Source of the DNA: Vicinamibacterales bacterium
GTDB lineage: Bacteria; Acidobacteriota; Vicinamibacteria; Vicinamibacterales; UBA2999
Assembly: GCA_041394705.1 (NCBI GenBank)
Contig: JAWKHS010000023.1
Coordinates: forward strand, 1-64,000
Direction of reading: 5' to 3'
Length of the DNA stretch: 64,000 bases
Both the position numbers and the translations under genes were made by a program. The notes beneath the pieces are model-generated. The model searched no databases and was not told the DNA's origin. It saw only the letters and a program-made list of their open reading frames with translations. Below, one piece after another: positions 9,063-17,909 of the stretch (the first letter of the stretch is position 1; every line of letters starts with the position of its first letter).

Positions 9063-10025
9063 TCAGTGCGCCGTCACCGACGGCGCCGCGTCGATCGCGT
9101 CCACCTCCTCGACCGGCGCCGCGGTGAAGCACAGGACGAAGACGAGCGCCGCCGCCAGGGCCAGCACGGTGCGACGGCGGCCGAGCGGGACGTGGTCGTC
9201 GCCGGTGGGCGGGTGCGAGATGCCGGCCGTGAGCAGCGTCACCACCACCAGGAACGCCCAGGCGAGCCAGCTGGCCGACACGAAGGTGAGACCCAGGACG
9301 GCGGCGGCCGTGGCGAGCGTGATCCATCGCGCGCGACTGCCGAAGACGGCGTAGGCGACGTGGCCTCCGTCGAGCTGGGCGATCGGGAACAGGTTGAGGG
9401 CCGTGGCCAGCAGTCCGAACCACGCGGCCCGCGCGATCGGGTGCAGGTGGAGCAGTTGCCCGTCAGGCGTGGGGCCCCAGAGGATCTGCTGCACGAGCTG
9501 GTAGATGAGCGGCCGGCCCAGCGCGAGCATCTCGACGTGATGCGGCATCGGCACGAGGCGTGACTTCGCCAGGCCCAGGATCAGGAGCGGCACCGCGACG
9601 ACGAAGCCCGCGAACGGCCCCGCGGCCCCGATGTCGAAGAGCGCCCGCTTGTTCGGGATCACGTCGCGGATGCGGATGAACGCCCCGAACGTCCCGGTGA
9701 GCGGCAGGGGGGCGGGCAGGAACATGGGCAGCGATGCATCCACGCCGTAGCGCCGGCAGGCGATGTAGTGTCCGGCCTCGTGGGTGCCCAGGATCGCCAG
9801 GACCGGCAGGCTGAACCAGAGGCCGCCCAGCCAGAAGGCCGCGTCGCCGTAGGAGAGCCGCGGGGGAGGCTGCCCGAGGTCGGCCATGAACGCCATGTAG
9901 TGCCAGCCCCCGAAAAAGGTGGTCGCCAGGAACGTGGCGGCCAGGGCCAGCGCGGGCAGCACCCACCGCCGGGCGGGACGGACGGGAGGCAGGGGCATCA
10001 CGGGGAGCGCCGGGGCCGTGGACAT
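9063..10025 (-). CDS. Site-2 protease family (M50) membrane metalloprotease
   Basis: 320 residues with about seven hydrophobic membrane segments. The zinc motif HEAGH is in GTHEAGHYIACRRYG and the third ligand is in LFPIAQLDGGH, the NxxPxxxLDGG signature of S2P proteases. These enzymes cut substrates inside the membrane, often releasing anti-sigma factors or membrane-bound regulators. There is no PDZ domain, so it belongs to the short S2P group rather than to RseP. It is followed on the same strand by HU (HU is upstream, 16 bases away), which does not reveal a substrate. The start is the first ATG of the frame; the N-terminal 20 residues are Pro-rich and cytoplasmic. Confidence 0.9.
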   Translation of the reverse strand: MSTAPALPVMPLPPVRPARRWVLPALALAATFLATTFFGGWHYMAFMADLGQPPPRLSYGDAAFWLGGLWFSLPVLAILGTHEAGHYIACRRYGVDASLPMFLPAPLPLTGTFGAFIRIRDVIPNKRALFDIGAAGPFAGFVVAVPLLILGLAKSRLVPMPHHVEMLALGRPLIYQLVQQILWGPTPDGQLLHLHPIARAAWFGLLATALNLFPIAQLDGGHVAYAVFGSRARWITLATAAAVLGLTFVSASWLAWAFLVVVTLLTAGISHPPTGDDHVPLGRRRTVLALAAALVFVLCFTAAPVEEVDAIDAAPSVTAH

Positions 10026-10041
10026 CGTCCCGCCGGCTTCG

Positions 10042-10311
10042 CTAGCCGATGTTCTGGAGGTCCTTGCCGGGCTTGAACCGGATCGTGCGTCCAGGCGGGA
10101 TCTTCACTTCGCGGCCGGTCCGCGGGTTCCGGCCGATGCCGCGCTTCCGGGGCTTTACCTGGAACACGCCAAAGCCCCGCAGCTCAATGCGTTCGCCCCG
10201 CTGCATGGAGAGGCGCATGGCGTCGAACACGGCGTCCACCGCCAGCTCCGCCTTGACCTTGGTGATCTCGGCCAGGCGCGAGACTTCGTTGACGATGTCC
10301 ACTTTGATCAT
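10042..10311 (-). CDS. HU/IHF-family DNA-binding protein
   Basis: 89 residues, the size of HU. It begins MIKVDIVNEVSR and has the dimerisation helices, then the beta-arm region ELRGFGVFQVKPRKRG and RNPRTGREV with the Pro that intercalates in DNA, and ends at FKPGKDLQNIG. It is expected to bend and compact chromosomal DNA as a dimer. The ATG at 10311 gives a full-length family member; the much longer open frame upstream runs antisense through der and is not real. GAGGAG lies about 14 bases ahead of the ATG. A good housekeeping promoter is visible upstream (separate entry). Confidence 0.95.
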   Translation of the reverse strand: MIKVDIVNEVSRLAEITKVKAELAVDAVFDAMRLSMQRGERIELRGFGVFQVKPRKRGIGRNPRTGREVKIPPGRTIRFKPGKDLQNIG

Positions 10312-10344
10312 CGTGGGGGCGGGGACTCCTCGAAAGCGATAACC

Positions 10345-10373
10345 AGCATAGATAGAGAGACTTAGACTGTCAA
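10345..10373 (-). promoter_or_regulatory. Sigma-70-type promoter for the HU gene
   Basis: Read on the minus strand there is a perfect -35 TTGACA (10373-10368), a 17-base spacer and the -10 hexamer TATGCT (10350-10345, four of six consensus positions). Transcription would start near 10338, giving a leader of about 27 bases before the HU ATG. It lies in the divergent gap between HU and der. Confidence 0.7.
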
Positions 10374-10437
10374 TCTCGACGGCAGGCTCCGGCTCGGCCG
10401 GCTGCCCCGCCGCCGACGCGCTACACTTGCCCCGCCC

Positions 10438-11832
10438 GTGGCCCGTCATCTGCCCACCGTCGTGCTCGTCGGACGCCCGAACGTCGGCAAATCCACGCTG
10501 TTCAACCGGATGACCGGCACCAGGCGCGCCATCGTGACCCCCATCGCGGGGACGACGCGTGACGCCCTGGCCCAGCCCGTGCCGGCGGCGGAGGGCGGCT
10601 TCATGGTCGTCGACACCGGCGGCCTCTTCGGCAGCAGCCAGGATCCCCTGCACGAACTCGTCGTCGAGCAGGGGCACCGGGCGATCGGCGACGCCGACCT
10701 CCTGATCTTCGTCGTGGACGGCCGCGAGGGACTGGTGTCCGGCGACGAGGAGATCGCGTCGGCGGTCAGGACGAGTGGCACCCCGGTCCTGCTGGTCATC
10801 AACAAGATCGACGACCGGCGCGCGGCCGCCGGCGTGCTGGAGCTCTACCGCCTCGGTTTCGACCCGGTCTTCGAAGTGAGCGCCGAGCACGGCACCGGCG
10901 TGGCCGACCTGCTCGACGAGGTGCGCCGCCGGCTTCCGCACGGGGCGTCGGCCGACGCCGCCGAGCCGTCCGACGAAGAGGCACGACACGGGGCCCATCG
11001 TCCTGCCGAGCTCAAGGTCGCCATCGTCGGCCGTCCCAACGCCGGGAAGTCGTCGCTGGTCAATCAGTTGCTGCACGAGGAGCGGTCCATCGTGTCGCCG
11101 GTGCCGGGGACGACCCGGGATCCCGTGGACGCCGTCTTCACCTGGCATCGCAAGAAGGTCCGGATCGTGGACACGGCCGGCATCCGGAAAGCGGGGCGGG
11201 TGGCCCGCGGCGGGGCGCTCGAGTCGCTGAGCGTCATGCTGGCCCGCCGGGCCATCGCCGATGCCGACGTCGTCGTGCTCGTCATCGACGCGATGGCGGG
11301 CGCCGCCGACCAGGACGCGGCCATCGCCGGCGAGGCCGACGCGGCCGGGCGGGGCATCGTCATCGCCCTCAACAAGTGGGATCTCCGGGAGGACCGGACG
11401 CAGGAGGCCGCCGAGGCCATCGACGACGAGGTGCGGCGCCGCCTCCCGTTCCTGGACTATGCGCCGATCGTCCACCTGTCGGCCAAGACGGGGGAGCGGA
11501 CGCAGCGGCTGCTCGAGCTCATCGACCGCGTGGCCGTGGAGCGCCGCCGGCGGATCGCCACGCCCGAACTGAACCGGTTCGTGCGAGAAATCACGGCGGC
11601 CCAGCCGCCGGTGGCCGACGTGCGGCGGCCGGTGCGCGTGCTGTTCGCGGCCCAGACCGGCGTGGCGCCGCCGACGTTCGTCCTCTTCACGAACGTCGCC
11701 GCCTCGCTCCATTTCTCCTACCAGCGCTACGTGACCAACCGCCTGCGCGACGAGTACGGGTTCTCGGGCACGCCCATCCGCCTGCACGTCCGCCGCCGGA
11801 CCCGCCGCGGCGCCGAGGCGGAACGGGCCTGA
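10438..11832 (+). CDS. der: Ribosome biogenesis GTPase Der (EngA)
   Basis: 464 residues with the tandem GTPase layout unique to Der. The first G domain has GRPNVGKST, DTGGLFG and NKIDDRR; the second has GRPNAGKSS, DTAGIRK and NKWDLRE; a KH-like domain with FTNVAASLHFSYQRY and NRLRDEYGF follows. Der helps mature the 50S ribosomal subunit. The start is GTG at 10438, giving MARHLPTVVLVGRPNVGK. A -10-like TACACT at 10422-10427 lies only 10 bases ahead, so the leader would be only a few bases long and no Shine-Dalgarno sequence is seen. A Glu/Asp-rich linker (about 165-185) separates the two G domains. Confidence 0.95.
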   Translation: MARHLPTVVLVGRPNVGKSTLFNRMTGTRRAIVTPIAGTTRDALAQPVPAAEGGFMVVDTGGLFGSSQDPLHELVVEQGHRAIGDADLLIFVVDGREGLVSGDEEIASAVRTSGTPVLLVINKIDDRRAAAGVLELYRLGFDPVFEVSAEHGTGVADLLDEVRRRLPHGASADAAEPSDEEARHGAHRPAELKVAIVGRPNAGKSSLVNQLLHEERSIVSPVPGTTRDPVDAVFTWHRKKVRIVDTAGIRKAGRVARGGALESLSVMLARRAIADADVVVLVIDAMAGAADQDAAIAGEADAAGRGIVIALNKWDLREDRTQEAAEAIDDEVRRRLPFLDYAPIVHLSAKTGERTQRLLELIDRVAVERRRRIATPELNRFVREITAAQPPVADVRRPVRVLFAAQTGVAPPTFVLFTNVAASLHFSYQRYVTNRLRDEYGFSGTPIRLHVRRRTRRGAEAERA

Positions 11833-11839
11833 TCCTGCG

Positions 11840-11848
11840 TGCTATACT
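11840..11848 (+). promoter_or_regulatory. Extended -10 promoter for the MerR-type gene
   Basis: TG-C-TATACT forms an extended -10 element (TATACT at 11843-11848) just after the der stop. No convincing -35 is present, as is usual for extended -10 promoters. A start near 11855 leaves a leader of about 45 bases that carries GGAGGAG (11884-11890) nine bases before the ATG at 11900. Confidence 0.5.
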
Positions 11849-11899
11849 GCGGCCTTCCGCCGGTCGGCGTCACGGTGCCGATTGGAGGAGACGACGCGA

Positions 11900-12334
11900 A
11901 TGGCCGCTCCGAAACCCGAGCGCTTCAGGGCCGCCGACGTGTGCCAGCTGGCGCAGGTGCAGCCGTACGAGCTGCGCTCGTGGGAAACGGAATTCGCCGA
12001 CCTCGGCCAGTCCACAGCGGGGGGAGCGAGGACCTACAGCCGGGCCGACGTCGAGCGGGTCCTGCAGATTCGGGAGCTCGTCAAGGGCGAAGGATTGACC
12101 TTGTCGGGAGCTCGCCGCCGGCTCGAAGAGGCGGCGAGTGACGGAACGTCGGTGGAGTTCTCGCTGGTCGACGCGGCGACGCGGACGCGGCTACGCTCGA
12201 TTCGAGACGGGCTGGTCGCGCTGCTGGCCATGCTCGACAAGCCCCTGGACCCCGGGGGCTTCCAGCTCGTGGCGGCCCCGGCCGCGACGGGGCCCGGCGA
12301 GATCGTCAAGCCCGCTCGCCGCGGCAAGCGGTAG
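11900..12334 (+). CDS. MerR-family transcriptional regulator
   Basis: 144 residues. The N-terminal winged helix-turn-helix runs from about residue 5 to 75: it opens with FRAADVCQLAQV, followed by LRSWETEF, the wing with ARTYSRADVERVLQIREL, and GLTLSGARRRLEE. The C-terminal half is short, helical and lacks the Cys pattern of metal sensors, so no ligand can be named. The start at 11900 has a strong Shine-Dalgarno (GGAGGAG); a TTG at 11882 inside that ribosome site was rejected. Small MerR-like proteins of this shape, next to tRNA genes and housekeeping genes, are common in acidobacteria and deltaproteobacteria, with unknown targets. Confidence 0.85.
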   Translation: MAAPKPERFRAADVCQLAQVQPYELRSWETEFADLGQSTAGGARTYSRADVERVLQIRELVKGEGLTLSGARRRLEEAASDGTSVEFSLVDAATRTRLRSIRDGLVALLAMLDKPLDPGGFQLVAAPAATGPGEIVKPARRGKR

Positions 12335-12359
12335 CGAGGACGATTCGTGCGGCGTCAAT

Positions 12360-12437
12360 CGGGATGTAGCGCAGCCTGGCTAGCGCGCCTGCTTGGGGTG
12401 CAGGAGGTCCCGGGTTCGAATCCCGGCATCCCGACCA
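12360..12437 (+). tRNA. tRNA-Pro (anticodon GGG)
   Basis: A full cloverleaf can be drawn. The acceptor stem CGGGATG pairs with CATCCCG, the anticodon arm is CCTGC-TTGGGGT-GCAGG with anticodon GGG, a 5-base variable loop AGGTC follows, and the T arm is CCGGG-TTCGAAT-CCCGG. Discriminator A and CCA are encoded (12434-12437). The 5' terminal C at position 1 fits bacterial tRNA-Pro. The D loop is one base longer than in the E. coli gene, which is within normal variation. It would read CCC and CCU codons. Confidence 0.96.
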
Positions 12438-12495
12438 CTTTCCCCACCTTCCGGAGTCCCGGGGCGACGGCGCCCCGGCCCGTGCCCTACCAGCG

Positions 12496-12894
12496 ATGAA
12501 CAAGAACGGCGTGCTCTCGGTCGTGATCGTCGTCTCGGCGGTCGTGCTCATCGGGCTCTGGGTGGTGCGCACGGGACAGCAGCGCGCCGGCTCCCGGCAG
12601 TTCGATTGCGAGACCCCGCCCCAGCCGCCGACCGGTTTTGCGGTGGAGAAGCTGCCGAACCTTCGGGCGCGGATGACGTGGCACGAGCCGGTGGGCACGG
12701 AGTCCCCGACGTCCTACGTGCTCGAGGCCGGGTCGGGCGCCGGGAAGAACGACGTGGCGACCTACATCATCGCCGGCAGCGCGACGAGCACCGAGCGCGA
12801 GGGCGTGCCCGGCACGTTCTTCCTCCGCGTCTACTCCCGCAACGCGTGCGGGACCAGCGCGGCGTCGAACGAAGTGTCGGTGACGCTGCCCTGA
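12496..12894 (+). CDS. Membrane-anchored fibronectin type III-like protein
   Basis: 132 residues. An N-terminal hydrophobic helix (about 6-24, VLSVVIVVSAVVLIGLWVV) with a Lys before it looks like an uncleaved signal anchor, and the rest would be outside the cytoplasmic membrane. Residues 38-132 have the beta-sandwich pattern of a fibronectin type III domain: PPQPPTGFAVE, ARMTWHEPVG, SYVLEAGSG, FFLRVYSRNACGTSAASNEVSVTL. Two Cys could form a disulfide. Such single-domain proteins have no assigned role. It follows the tRNA and precedes the DUF3810-like gene by 17 bases. Confidence 0.7.
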   Translation: MNKNGVLSVVIVVSAVVLIGLWVVRTGQQRAGSRQFDCETPPQPPTGFAVEKLPNLRARMTWHEPVGTESPTSYVLEAGSGAGKNDVATYIIAGSATSTEREGVPGTFFLRVYSRNACGTSAASNEVSVTLP

Positions 12895-12911
12895 GCGACA
12901 AGGCCGCGGCC

Positions 12912-14003
12912 GTGGTCCGTCGCGTCCGCCCTGCCGCACCGCGCTTCGTCCCCGCCGCCCGGACCGCGCTCGTCGTCGCCGGCCTCGCCGCGGCCGTCGT
13001 CCCTCGCCCCGCCGATCTCGTCGAGCAGTACTACGGACGGCGCCTCTATCCCGCGCTCCAGCGCCTCGTGACGACGGCCTCGAACATGGTGCCCGTGGCG
13101 CTGTTCGACGTCGTGATCGTGGCGGCGGCCGCGTGGTGCCTCTGGTGGTGGACGGCGGCGGCGCGCGCGGCCTGGACGCGCGGGACGGTGGCACCGCTCG
13201 GTGCGGCGCTGCTCGCGACAGGCGCGGTCGGCGCCGCCGGGTACCTCTGGTTCCTCGGCGCCTGGGGCCTCAACTACGCGCGGCCGCCGCTCGACGTGCG
13301 CCTCGGGCTGCCCGCGGGGCCTCCGAGCGATGCCGACGTCGCCTCGCTCCTGGCACTCGCCGTGGACGGCGCCAACGACGAGTACGCGCCCGCGCACGCC
13401 GCCGACGCCGGCGCGGCGGACAACGCGGTGGCGCGCGCGCTGCATGCGGTCGAGGCGCGCCAGGGACGGCCCGTCCCCACCGTGCCTGGACGTCCGAAGC
13501 CGACGATCCTGGCGCCCTACTTCCGCGCGGCCGGCGTGGACGGCCTGACGGCGCCGCTCGCGCTCGAGACGCTGCTCAACCCCGATCTCCTTGCCGTCGA
13601 GCGGCCGTTCGTCCTCGCCCACGAGTGGGCCCACCTGTCGGGCTACGCGCCAGAGGCGGATGCGAACTTCGTCGCCTGGCTCTCGGTGACCGCGTCGGAG
13701 CACCCGTTGCTGCGGTACAGCGGCTGGTTGTTCGTGCTGTCCGAGACGGCGCGGCAGGTGGGCGGCGACGCGCGACGGTCGGCCCTCGATCGCCTGGCCG
13801 ACGGACCGCGGCGGGACCTGGCGGCGATCGCGGAGCGCGCGACGCGCTGGCGGGTCGATCTCGTCGAGCGTGCCGGCTGGCGCGTCTACGACCGCTACCT
13901 TCGCGCCCAGGGCGTCGACGAAGGCATCAGGAGCTACTCGCGCGTCGTCGAGTTCATCGTGCGCGCGCGGCGTGCCGGCGCGGGAGCGCCGCTGCGGCCA
14001 TGA
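12912..14003 (+). CDS. DUF3810-like membrane protein with HEXXH motif
   Basis: About 363 residues from the GTG at 12912. Two or three membrane helices lie in the first 120 residues, followed by a soluble domain with the zinc-binding type motif HEWAHLSGY near residue 237, EADANFVAW downstream and a helical C-terminus. This fits the DUF3810 family, which is predicted to be a zinc metallopeptidase but has no known substrate. The start is uncertain because no ATG lies near; GTG at 12912 leaves a 17-base gap to the previous gene. The stop overlaps the next ATG in ATGA, so it is coupled to the threonylcarbamoyl-AMP synthase gene. Confidence 0.75.
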   Translation: MVRRVRPAAPRFVPAARTALVVAGLAAAVVPRPADLVEQYYGRRLYPALQRLVTTASNMVPVALFDVVIVAAAAWCLWWWTAAARAAWTRGTVAPLGAALLATGAVGAAGYLWFLGAWGLNYARPPLDVRLGLPAGPPSDADVASLLALAVDGANDEYAPAHAADAGAADNAVARALHAVEARQGRPVPTVPGRPKPTILAPYFRAAGVDGLTAPLALETLLNPDLLAVERPFVLAHEWAHLSGYAPEADANFVAWLSVTASEHPLLRYSGWLFVLSETARQVGGDARRSALDRLADGPRRDLAAIAERATRWRVDLVERAGWRVYDRYLRAQGVDEGIRSYSRVVEFIVRARRAGAGAPLRP

Positions 14004-15094
14004 CGCCGCGCCGCGTGCGGGCGACCCGTGTCGTGGTGGTCGATCCGAACCAGCCGGCGCCGGAGGCGGTGGCGCTGGCGGCGGACGTGATCCGGGCCGG
14101 CGGGCTGGTGGCGTTCCCGACCGAGACGGTCTACGGCCTCGGGGCCGCCGCGCTCGACGCCGCCGCGGTCGCCGGCATCTTCGACGCGAAGGAACGACCG
14201 GCCACCGACCCGCTCATCGTCCACGTGGCCGCCCCGTCGGACCTCGCCGCGGTGAGCGCCCGCGTCCCGCCCGCGGCCCAGGCGCTGGCCGCCCGCTTCT
14301 GGCCCGGTCCGCTCACGCTCGTCGTGCCGAGGGCGCCGAGCGTGCCGGCCGTCGTGGCCGCCGGACTCGACACGCTCGCCGTCCGCGTGCCCGACCATCC
14401 GGTGGCGCGCGCGATCCTCGAGGCGGCCGCGGTCCCCGTCGCGGCGCCGAGCGCGAACCGCTTCTCCCGTCCCAGCCCGACGACGGCCGCGCACGTCCTC
14501 GCCGATCTCGACGGCCGGATCGATCTCGTCGTGGATGCCGGGCCGACCTCGATCGGCGTGGAATCCACGATCGTGGACTGCGTGGCCGATCCGCCGGTCG
14601 TGCGCCGGGCCGGCGGCGTGCCGATCGAAGCGCTCGCGCGCGTCGTCCCGGACGTCGCCGCCGCCCTGCACGTGGCGGCCTCGCCGGCCGAGGCGCAGGT
14701 GGCGCCGGGACAGCTCCTGCGCCACTACGCCCCGGCGGCGCGGCTCACGGCCTTCTCGGGCGCGCCCGATGCCGTGGCGGGACGCCTCGCGCGGGACGCA
14801 CGACAGCAGGTCGGGGCCGGGGTGCGTCTGGGCATCCTGGCGCCGGACGAGGTGCTCGTCGCCCTGGCGCCCGCGGTGGCAGCCGCGGCGTCGGGCGGGC
14901 GTGTGGTCGTCGAGAGCCTCGGCCCGTGGCGGCGGCCCGAGGCCGCGGCGCGCGCCCTGTTCGCGGCCTTGCGGCGCCTCGACGACGCCGGCGTCCACGT
15001 GATCCTGGCCGCCGGGCCGGAACCGCTCGGCCTGGGCGCGGCGGTGTGGGATCGCCTTCGGCGCGCGGCCGAGGGGCGCATCGTCGTGGTCTGA
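14000..15094 (+). CDS. L-threonylcarbamoyladenylate synthase, Sua5 type
   Basis: 364 residues, with an N-terminal YrdC/TsaC domain (about 10-210) and a C-terminal Sua5 domain. FPTETVYGLGA, DAKERPATDPLIVH and the SANRFSRPSPTTA segment mark the catalytic domain, which joins threonine, bicarbonate and ATP to make the precursor of the t6A base in ANN-decoding tRNAs. The linker GQLLRHYAPAAR is the PxGxxxxHYAP motif that closes the active site in Sua5. The ATG overlaps the previous stop by 4 bases. The gene converges on the protease gene at 15123, with no clear terminator in the 28-base gap. Confidence 0.93.
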   Translation: MTPRRVRATRVVVVDPNQPAPEAVALAADVIRAGGLVAFPTETVYGLGAAALDAAAVAGIFDAKERPATDPLIVHVAAPSDLAAVSARVPPAAQALAARFWPGPLTLVVPRAPSVPAVVAAGLDTLAVRVPDHPVARAILEAAAVPVAAPSANRFSRPSPTTAAHVLADLDGRIDLVVDAGPTSIGVESTIVDCVADPPVVRRAGGVPIEALARVVPDVAAALHVAASPAEAQVAPGQLLRHYAPAARLTAFSGAPDAVAGRLARDARQQVGAGVRLGILAPDEVLVALAPAVAAAASGGRVVVESLGPWRRPEAAARALFAALRRLDDAGVHVILAAGPEPLGLGAAVWDRLRRAAEGRIVVV

Positions 15095-15122
15095 GCCGCG
15101 GGCGCGATCGGGCGCGGTCCGC

Positions 15123-16556
15123 TCAGCGATCGAATCCCGTCCAGTCCAGCCGGTGCTGCCGGCGCCGCTCGCGCAGGTCACCCGGATACAGCCCCGCACG
15201 TCGCGTCGACTCGCCCAGCGCGCGCATCGCCTGCGAGAACTCCCGGCTCATCGTCTCGAGATCCCGCAGCCACGCCGCGCAGCTGCGGTCCCGGCCGCTG
15301 TAGCTCGTCGGCCGCTCGGCCAGGCCGAACCAGGGGCGGTCGCCGTCGCGAACCGCCGAGGGCCGGCACAGCTCGTCGAACCGCGCCCATCGGTCGTCCA
15401 CCTGCGCGGCGTGTCTGGCGAGGGTGTCGAGCTCGCGGTCCAGCGCCGCCAGGTTCGCGGCGCGCCGATCGTCGCCTCCGGTGTCGGCCTGCGTGCCCAC
15501 CGGCGGGCCTGCCTGCGAGGGCGGGGGCGACGGTGCCGGCATCGGCGTGCCCGAGCCCGTGGTGGGCCGACCGTCGAGGAGGGCGCGCACGTGATCCGCG
15601 GCGACCGCGAAGCCCAGACCCTCGGCCTGTCCGGCCATCTTCAGCGTGGTGACGCCCAGGACGACGCCGTCGCGATCGAGCAGCGGCCCGCCGCTGTTCC
15701 CGGGGTTGATCGCGGCGTCGGTCTGCAGCATCGCGACCGCGCCCGACCGGCGCTTCGCGCTCAGGATGCCTCGGGTGACCGTGCTCTGCAGGCCAAGCGC
15801 CGACCCGATGGCGATCACTTCCTGCCCGACGCGCGCATCGCCCGCCCGGCCCAGCGTGAGAATCGTCGCGCCCGCGCCCTCCGGCGGCACGCGCACGAGG
15901 GCGAGATCGACCTCCGGCGCCGTGCGCTCCACGGTCGCGCGCCTCGTCGAGCCGTCGTTCATCCGCACGGTGACCACGGTGTCGCGGCCCACGACGTGGT
16001 CGTTGCTGACGACGAGATCCGCGGCCACGAAGAACCCCGTGCCGCGGCCGGCCGAGGTCTCGATCATGACCACGCCACCGAGGGCCTGCGCCACGACGTC
16101 TTCGAGGGCCGCGTGACCGGACGCGGGCTCGGCCGGCGGGGGCAGGGGCCGCTCGATGCGCAGGCTGGCCAGCGCCTCTGGAGGGGCAACGCCCGGCGCC
16201 GGCACGGCCGGAGCGCGTTGCTCGGCGGGGGGCGGCGCCGCCACCGCGTCCTGAAGCGTAGGCACCTGGGCGTTCGTGGGCGGCGGTCCGGGCCGGGTCA
16301 CGTTCCACAGGACAATCGCCAGGACCGAGGCGACGGGCACCGTCCAGAGGGGCACGGATCGGCCGGGGCCTTCGTCCTCGTCGACGGTCGGGTCGGCCAC
16401 GACGACCTCGCCGGGTCCCGCGGGCGCCGACACGTCGTCCTGCCGTGCGCCGCATCGGCACACGGCGACATGCGGCGGCACGCGCCGCTCGCACGACGGA
16501 CAGACCCAGGCGCGGGGGACGGACATGGATGCGCCCGGTCGGGGCGCACCCGTCAT
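15123..16556 (-). CDS. Zinc-ribbon, membrane-anchored trypsin-like serine protease (HtrA-like)
   Basis: 477 residues from ATG 16556 (467 from an in-frame ATG at 16526). Order: short zinc ribbon CPSCERR...CRCGA, an acidic/Pro linker, one membrane helix (VPLWTVPVASVLAIVLWNV), a Pro-rich stretch, then an S1C trypsin-like domain with triad His in SNDHVVG, Asp in VDLALVRV and Ser in INPGNSGGPL. There is no PDZ domain. The C-terminal ~130 residues are charged, helical and unrecognised. The zinc ribbon would be cytoplasmic and the protease periplasmic, so it could sense or prune envelope proteins. It is the last gene of the efflux/NtrYX operon; its ATG overlaps the kinase stop (ATGA). Confidence 0.88.
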   Translation of the reverse strand: MTGAPRPGASMSVPRAWVCPSCERRVPPHVAVCRCGARQDDVSAPAGPGEVVVADPTVDEDEGPGRSVPLWTVPVASVLAIVLWNVTRPGPPPTNAQVPTLQDAVAAPPPAEQRAPAVPAPGVAPPEALASLRIERPLPPPAEPASGHAALEDVVAQALGGVVMIETSAGRGTGFFVAADLVVSNDHVVGRDTVVTVRMNDGSTRRATVERTAPEVDLALVRVPPEGAGATILTLGRAGDARVGQEVIAIGSALGLQSTVTRGILSAKRRSGAVAMLQTDAAINPGNSGGPLLDRDGVVLGVTTLKMAGQAEGLGFAVAADHVRALLDGRPTTGSGTPMPAPSPPPSQAGPPVGTQADTGGDDRRAANLAALDRELDTLARHAAQVDDRWARFDELCRPSAVRDGDRPWFGLAERPTSYSGRDRSCAAWLRDLETMSREFSQAMRALGESTRRAGLYPGDLRERRRQHRLDWTGFDR

Positions 16557-17866
16557 ATCGGTAAGGTCAGCGTGGCGCGACAGCCGGTGCCGCCCGCGCC
16601 GGGATCGAGCGACAGCGTGCCGCCGTGCGCCTCGGCGATCTGCCGGCACAGGACGAGGCCGATGCCGGATCCGCCGGCCTTGGTGGTGAAGAACGGCACG
16701 AACAGGTTCGACGTCTTCGGCGGTCCGGGTCCGTCGTCGTCCACCCACACCTCGACCCCGCGCGCCGTCCGCTGCCAGCCGATGACCACGCCGTGGCCGC
16801 CCGTTTCGAGCGTGGCCTCGGCCCCGTTCTTGAGCAGGTTGATGAGCAGCTGCTCGAGCTGATCGCCGTCGGCCCTGACCGTGACGTCGGGTCCGTGACG
16901 CACCGCGACGGCGACCCGCCGTTCCAGGCCGGCCACGCGCAGCACGAGCGGCTTCAGGACCACCGGCGCCAGGCGCGGGGGCGGCAGCTTGGCCAGCTTC
17001 GCGTAGGCGGCCGTGAAGCGGCCCAGCGCGTCGGCGCGGGAGCCGATCACCTGCAGGCCCCGGCGCAGGTCGTCGGCCAGATCGGCCGGCGGCGGATCGC
17101 GCTGCAGCAGGCCGTCGAGCGACCCGGCAATCGACTTGATCGGGCCCAGCGAGTTGCCCAGCTCGTGGCCGATCACGCGGATGAGGCGCTGCCAGGCCTG
17201 GCGTTCCTCCTCGCGCAGCGGCCGGCTCACGTCGGACACCACCAGCAGGTCGTGGCGCTGGCCCCCGAGGCGGAAGGTCGTGTGCCGCACGTCCCAGCGT
17301 CCGGAGCCGCCGGGCAGATCCACGGCCACGACGCCCGGCGCGTCGCCCAGCCACTGTTCGAGCGACAGCTCCGCGGCGAGGCGGCCCAGCACCTGCTCGG
17401 CGGGCCGCCCGAGCAGTCGTTCGCCCGTCTGGTTCACGAGCTGCAGCCGCTGGTCGGGATCGAACGCGAAGACGGCGACGTCGATCTGCTCCATCACGGT
17501 CCGGAGCAGCGCCGTCGCTTCGACCGCGCCGAGGCGCTGCTCGTGCAGGGTCTCGGCAAGGGCGTTCACCTCGCTCATGACGTCGCCCAGCGGATCGCCC
17601 GCCGCCGAGCCGCGGCCCCGGATCGAGAAGTCGTCCTCGCGCAGGGCGGCGATGAGGTTGGCCAGGGTCTGGAGCGGCGCGACGATGTGCGCCTGGAGCG
17701 CCGCAAGCGCCCCGAACGTCGTCGCGCCCAGCACGAGGGCCGCCGTCCACCGGAGCTTCGCCGAGTAGTCGCCCGTCCAGAGGAGGAGCAGCGCCGCGGC
17801 GAGCGGCGGCGCCGCCGCGACGAGCGCGAGGGCGATGGCGTGGCGATCGAAGCGGAAGCGGCTCAT
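16553..17866 (-). CDS. NtrY-like membrane histidine kinase
   Basis: 437 residues. Two N-terminal membrane helices (about 10-30 and 39-58) are separated by only a short loop, so there is little periplasmic sensor. A HAMP-like linker (60-115), a PAS domain (about 118-215) and a HisKA/HATPase pair follow. The phospho-accepting His is in RVIGHELGNSLGPIKS, and the ATP site has N box LLINLLKNGAEA, G1 DDDGPG, FVPFFTTK and G2 GSGIGLVLCRQI. The short loop suggests signal input through the membrane or PAS domain. It is 43 bases downstream of the NtrC-type regulator, its obvious partner. Confidence 0.92.
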   Translation of the reverse strand: MSRFRFDRHAIALALVAAAPPLAAALLLLWTGDYSAKLRWTAALVLGATTFGALAALQAHIVAPLQTLANLIAALREDDFSIRGRGSAAGDPLGDVMSEVNALAETLHEQRLGAVEATALLRTVMEQIDVAVFAFDPDQRLQLVNQTGERLLGRPAEQVLGRLAAELSLEQWLGDAPGVVAVDLPGGSGRWDVRHTTFRLGGQRHDLLVVSDVSRPLREEERQAWQRLIRVIGHELGNSLGPIKSIAGSLDGLLQRDPPPADLADDLRRGLQVIGSRADALGRFTAAYAKLAKLPPPRLAPVVLKPLVLRVAGLERRVAVAVRHGPDVTVRADGDQLEQLLINLLKNGAEATLETGGHGVVIGWQRTARGVEVWVDDDGPGPPKTSNLFVPFFTTKAGGSGIGLVLCRQIAEAHGGTLSLDPGAGGTGCRATLTLPI

Positions 17867-17909
17867 GGTCGCACCGGCGGCCCGCGTGCCCGGGCCGGCC
17901 GGCGCTAGG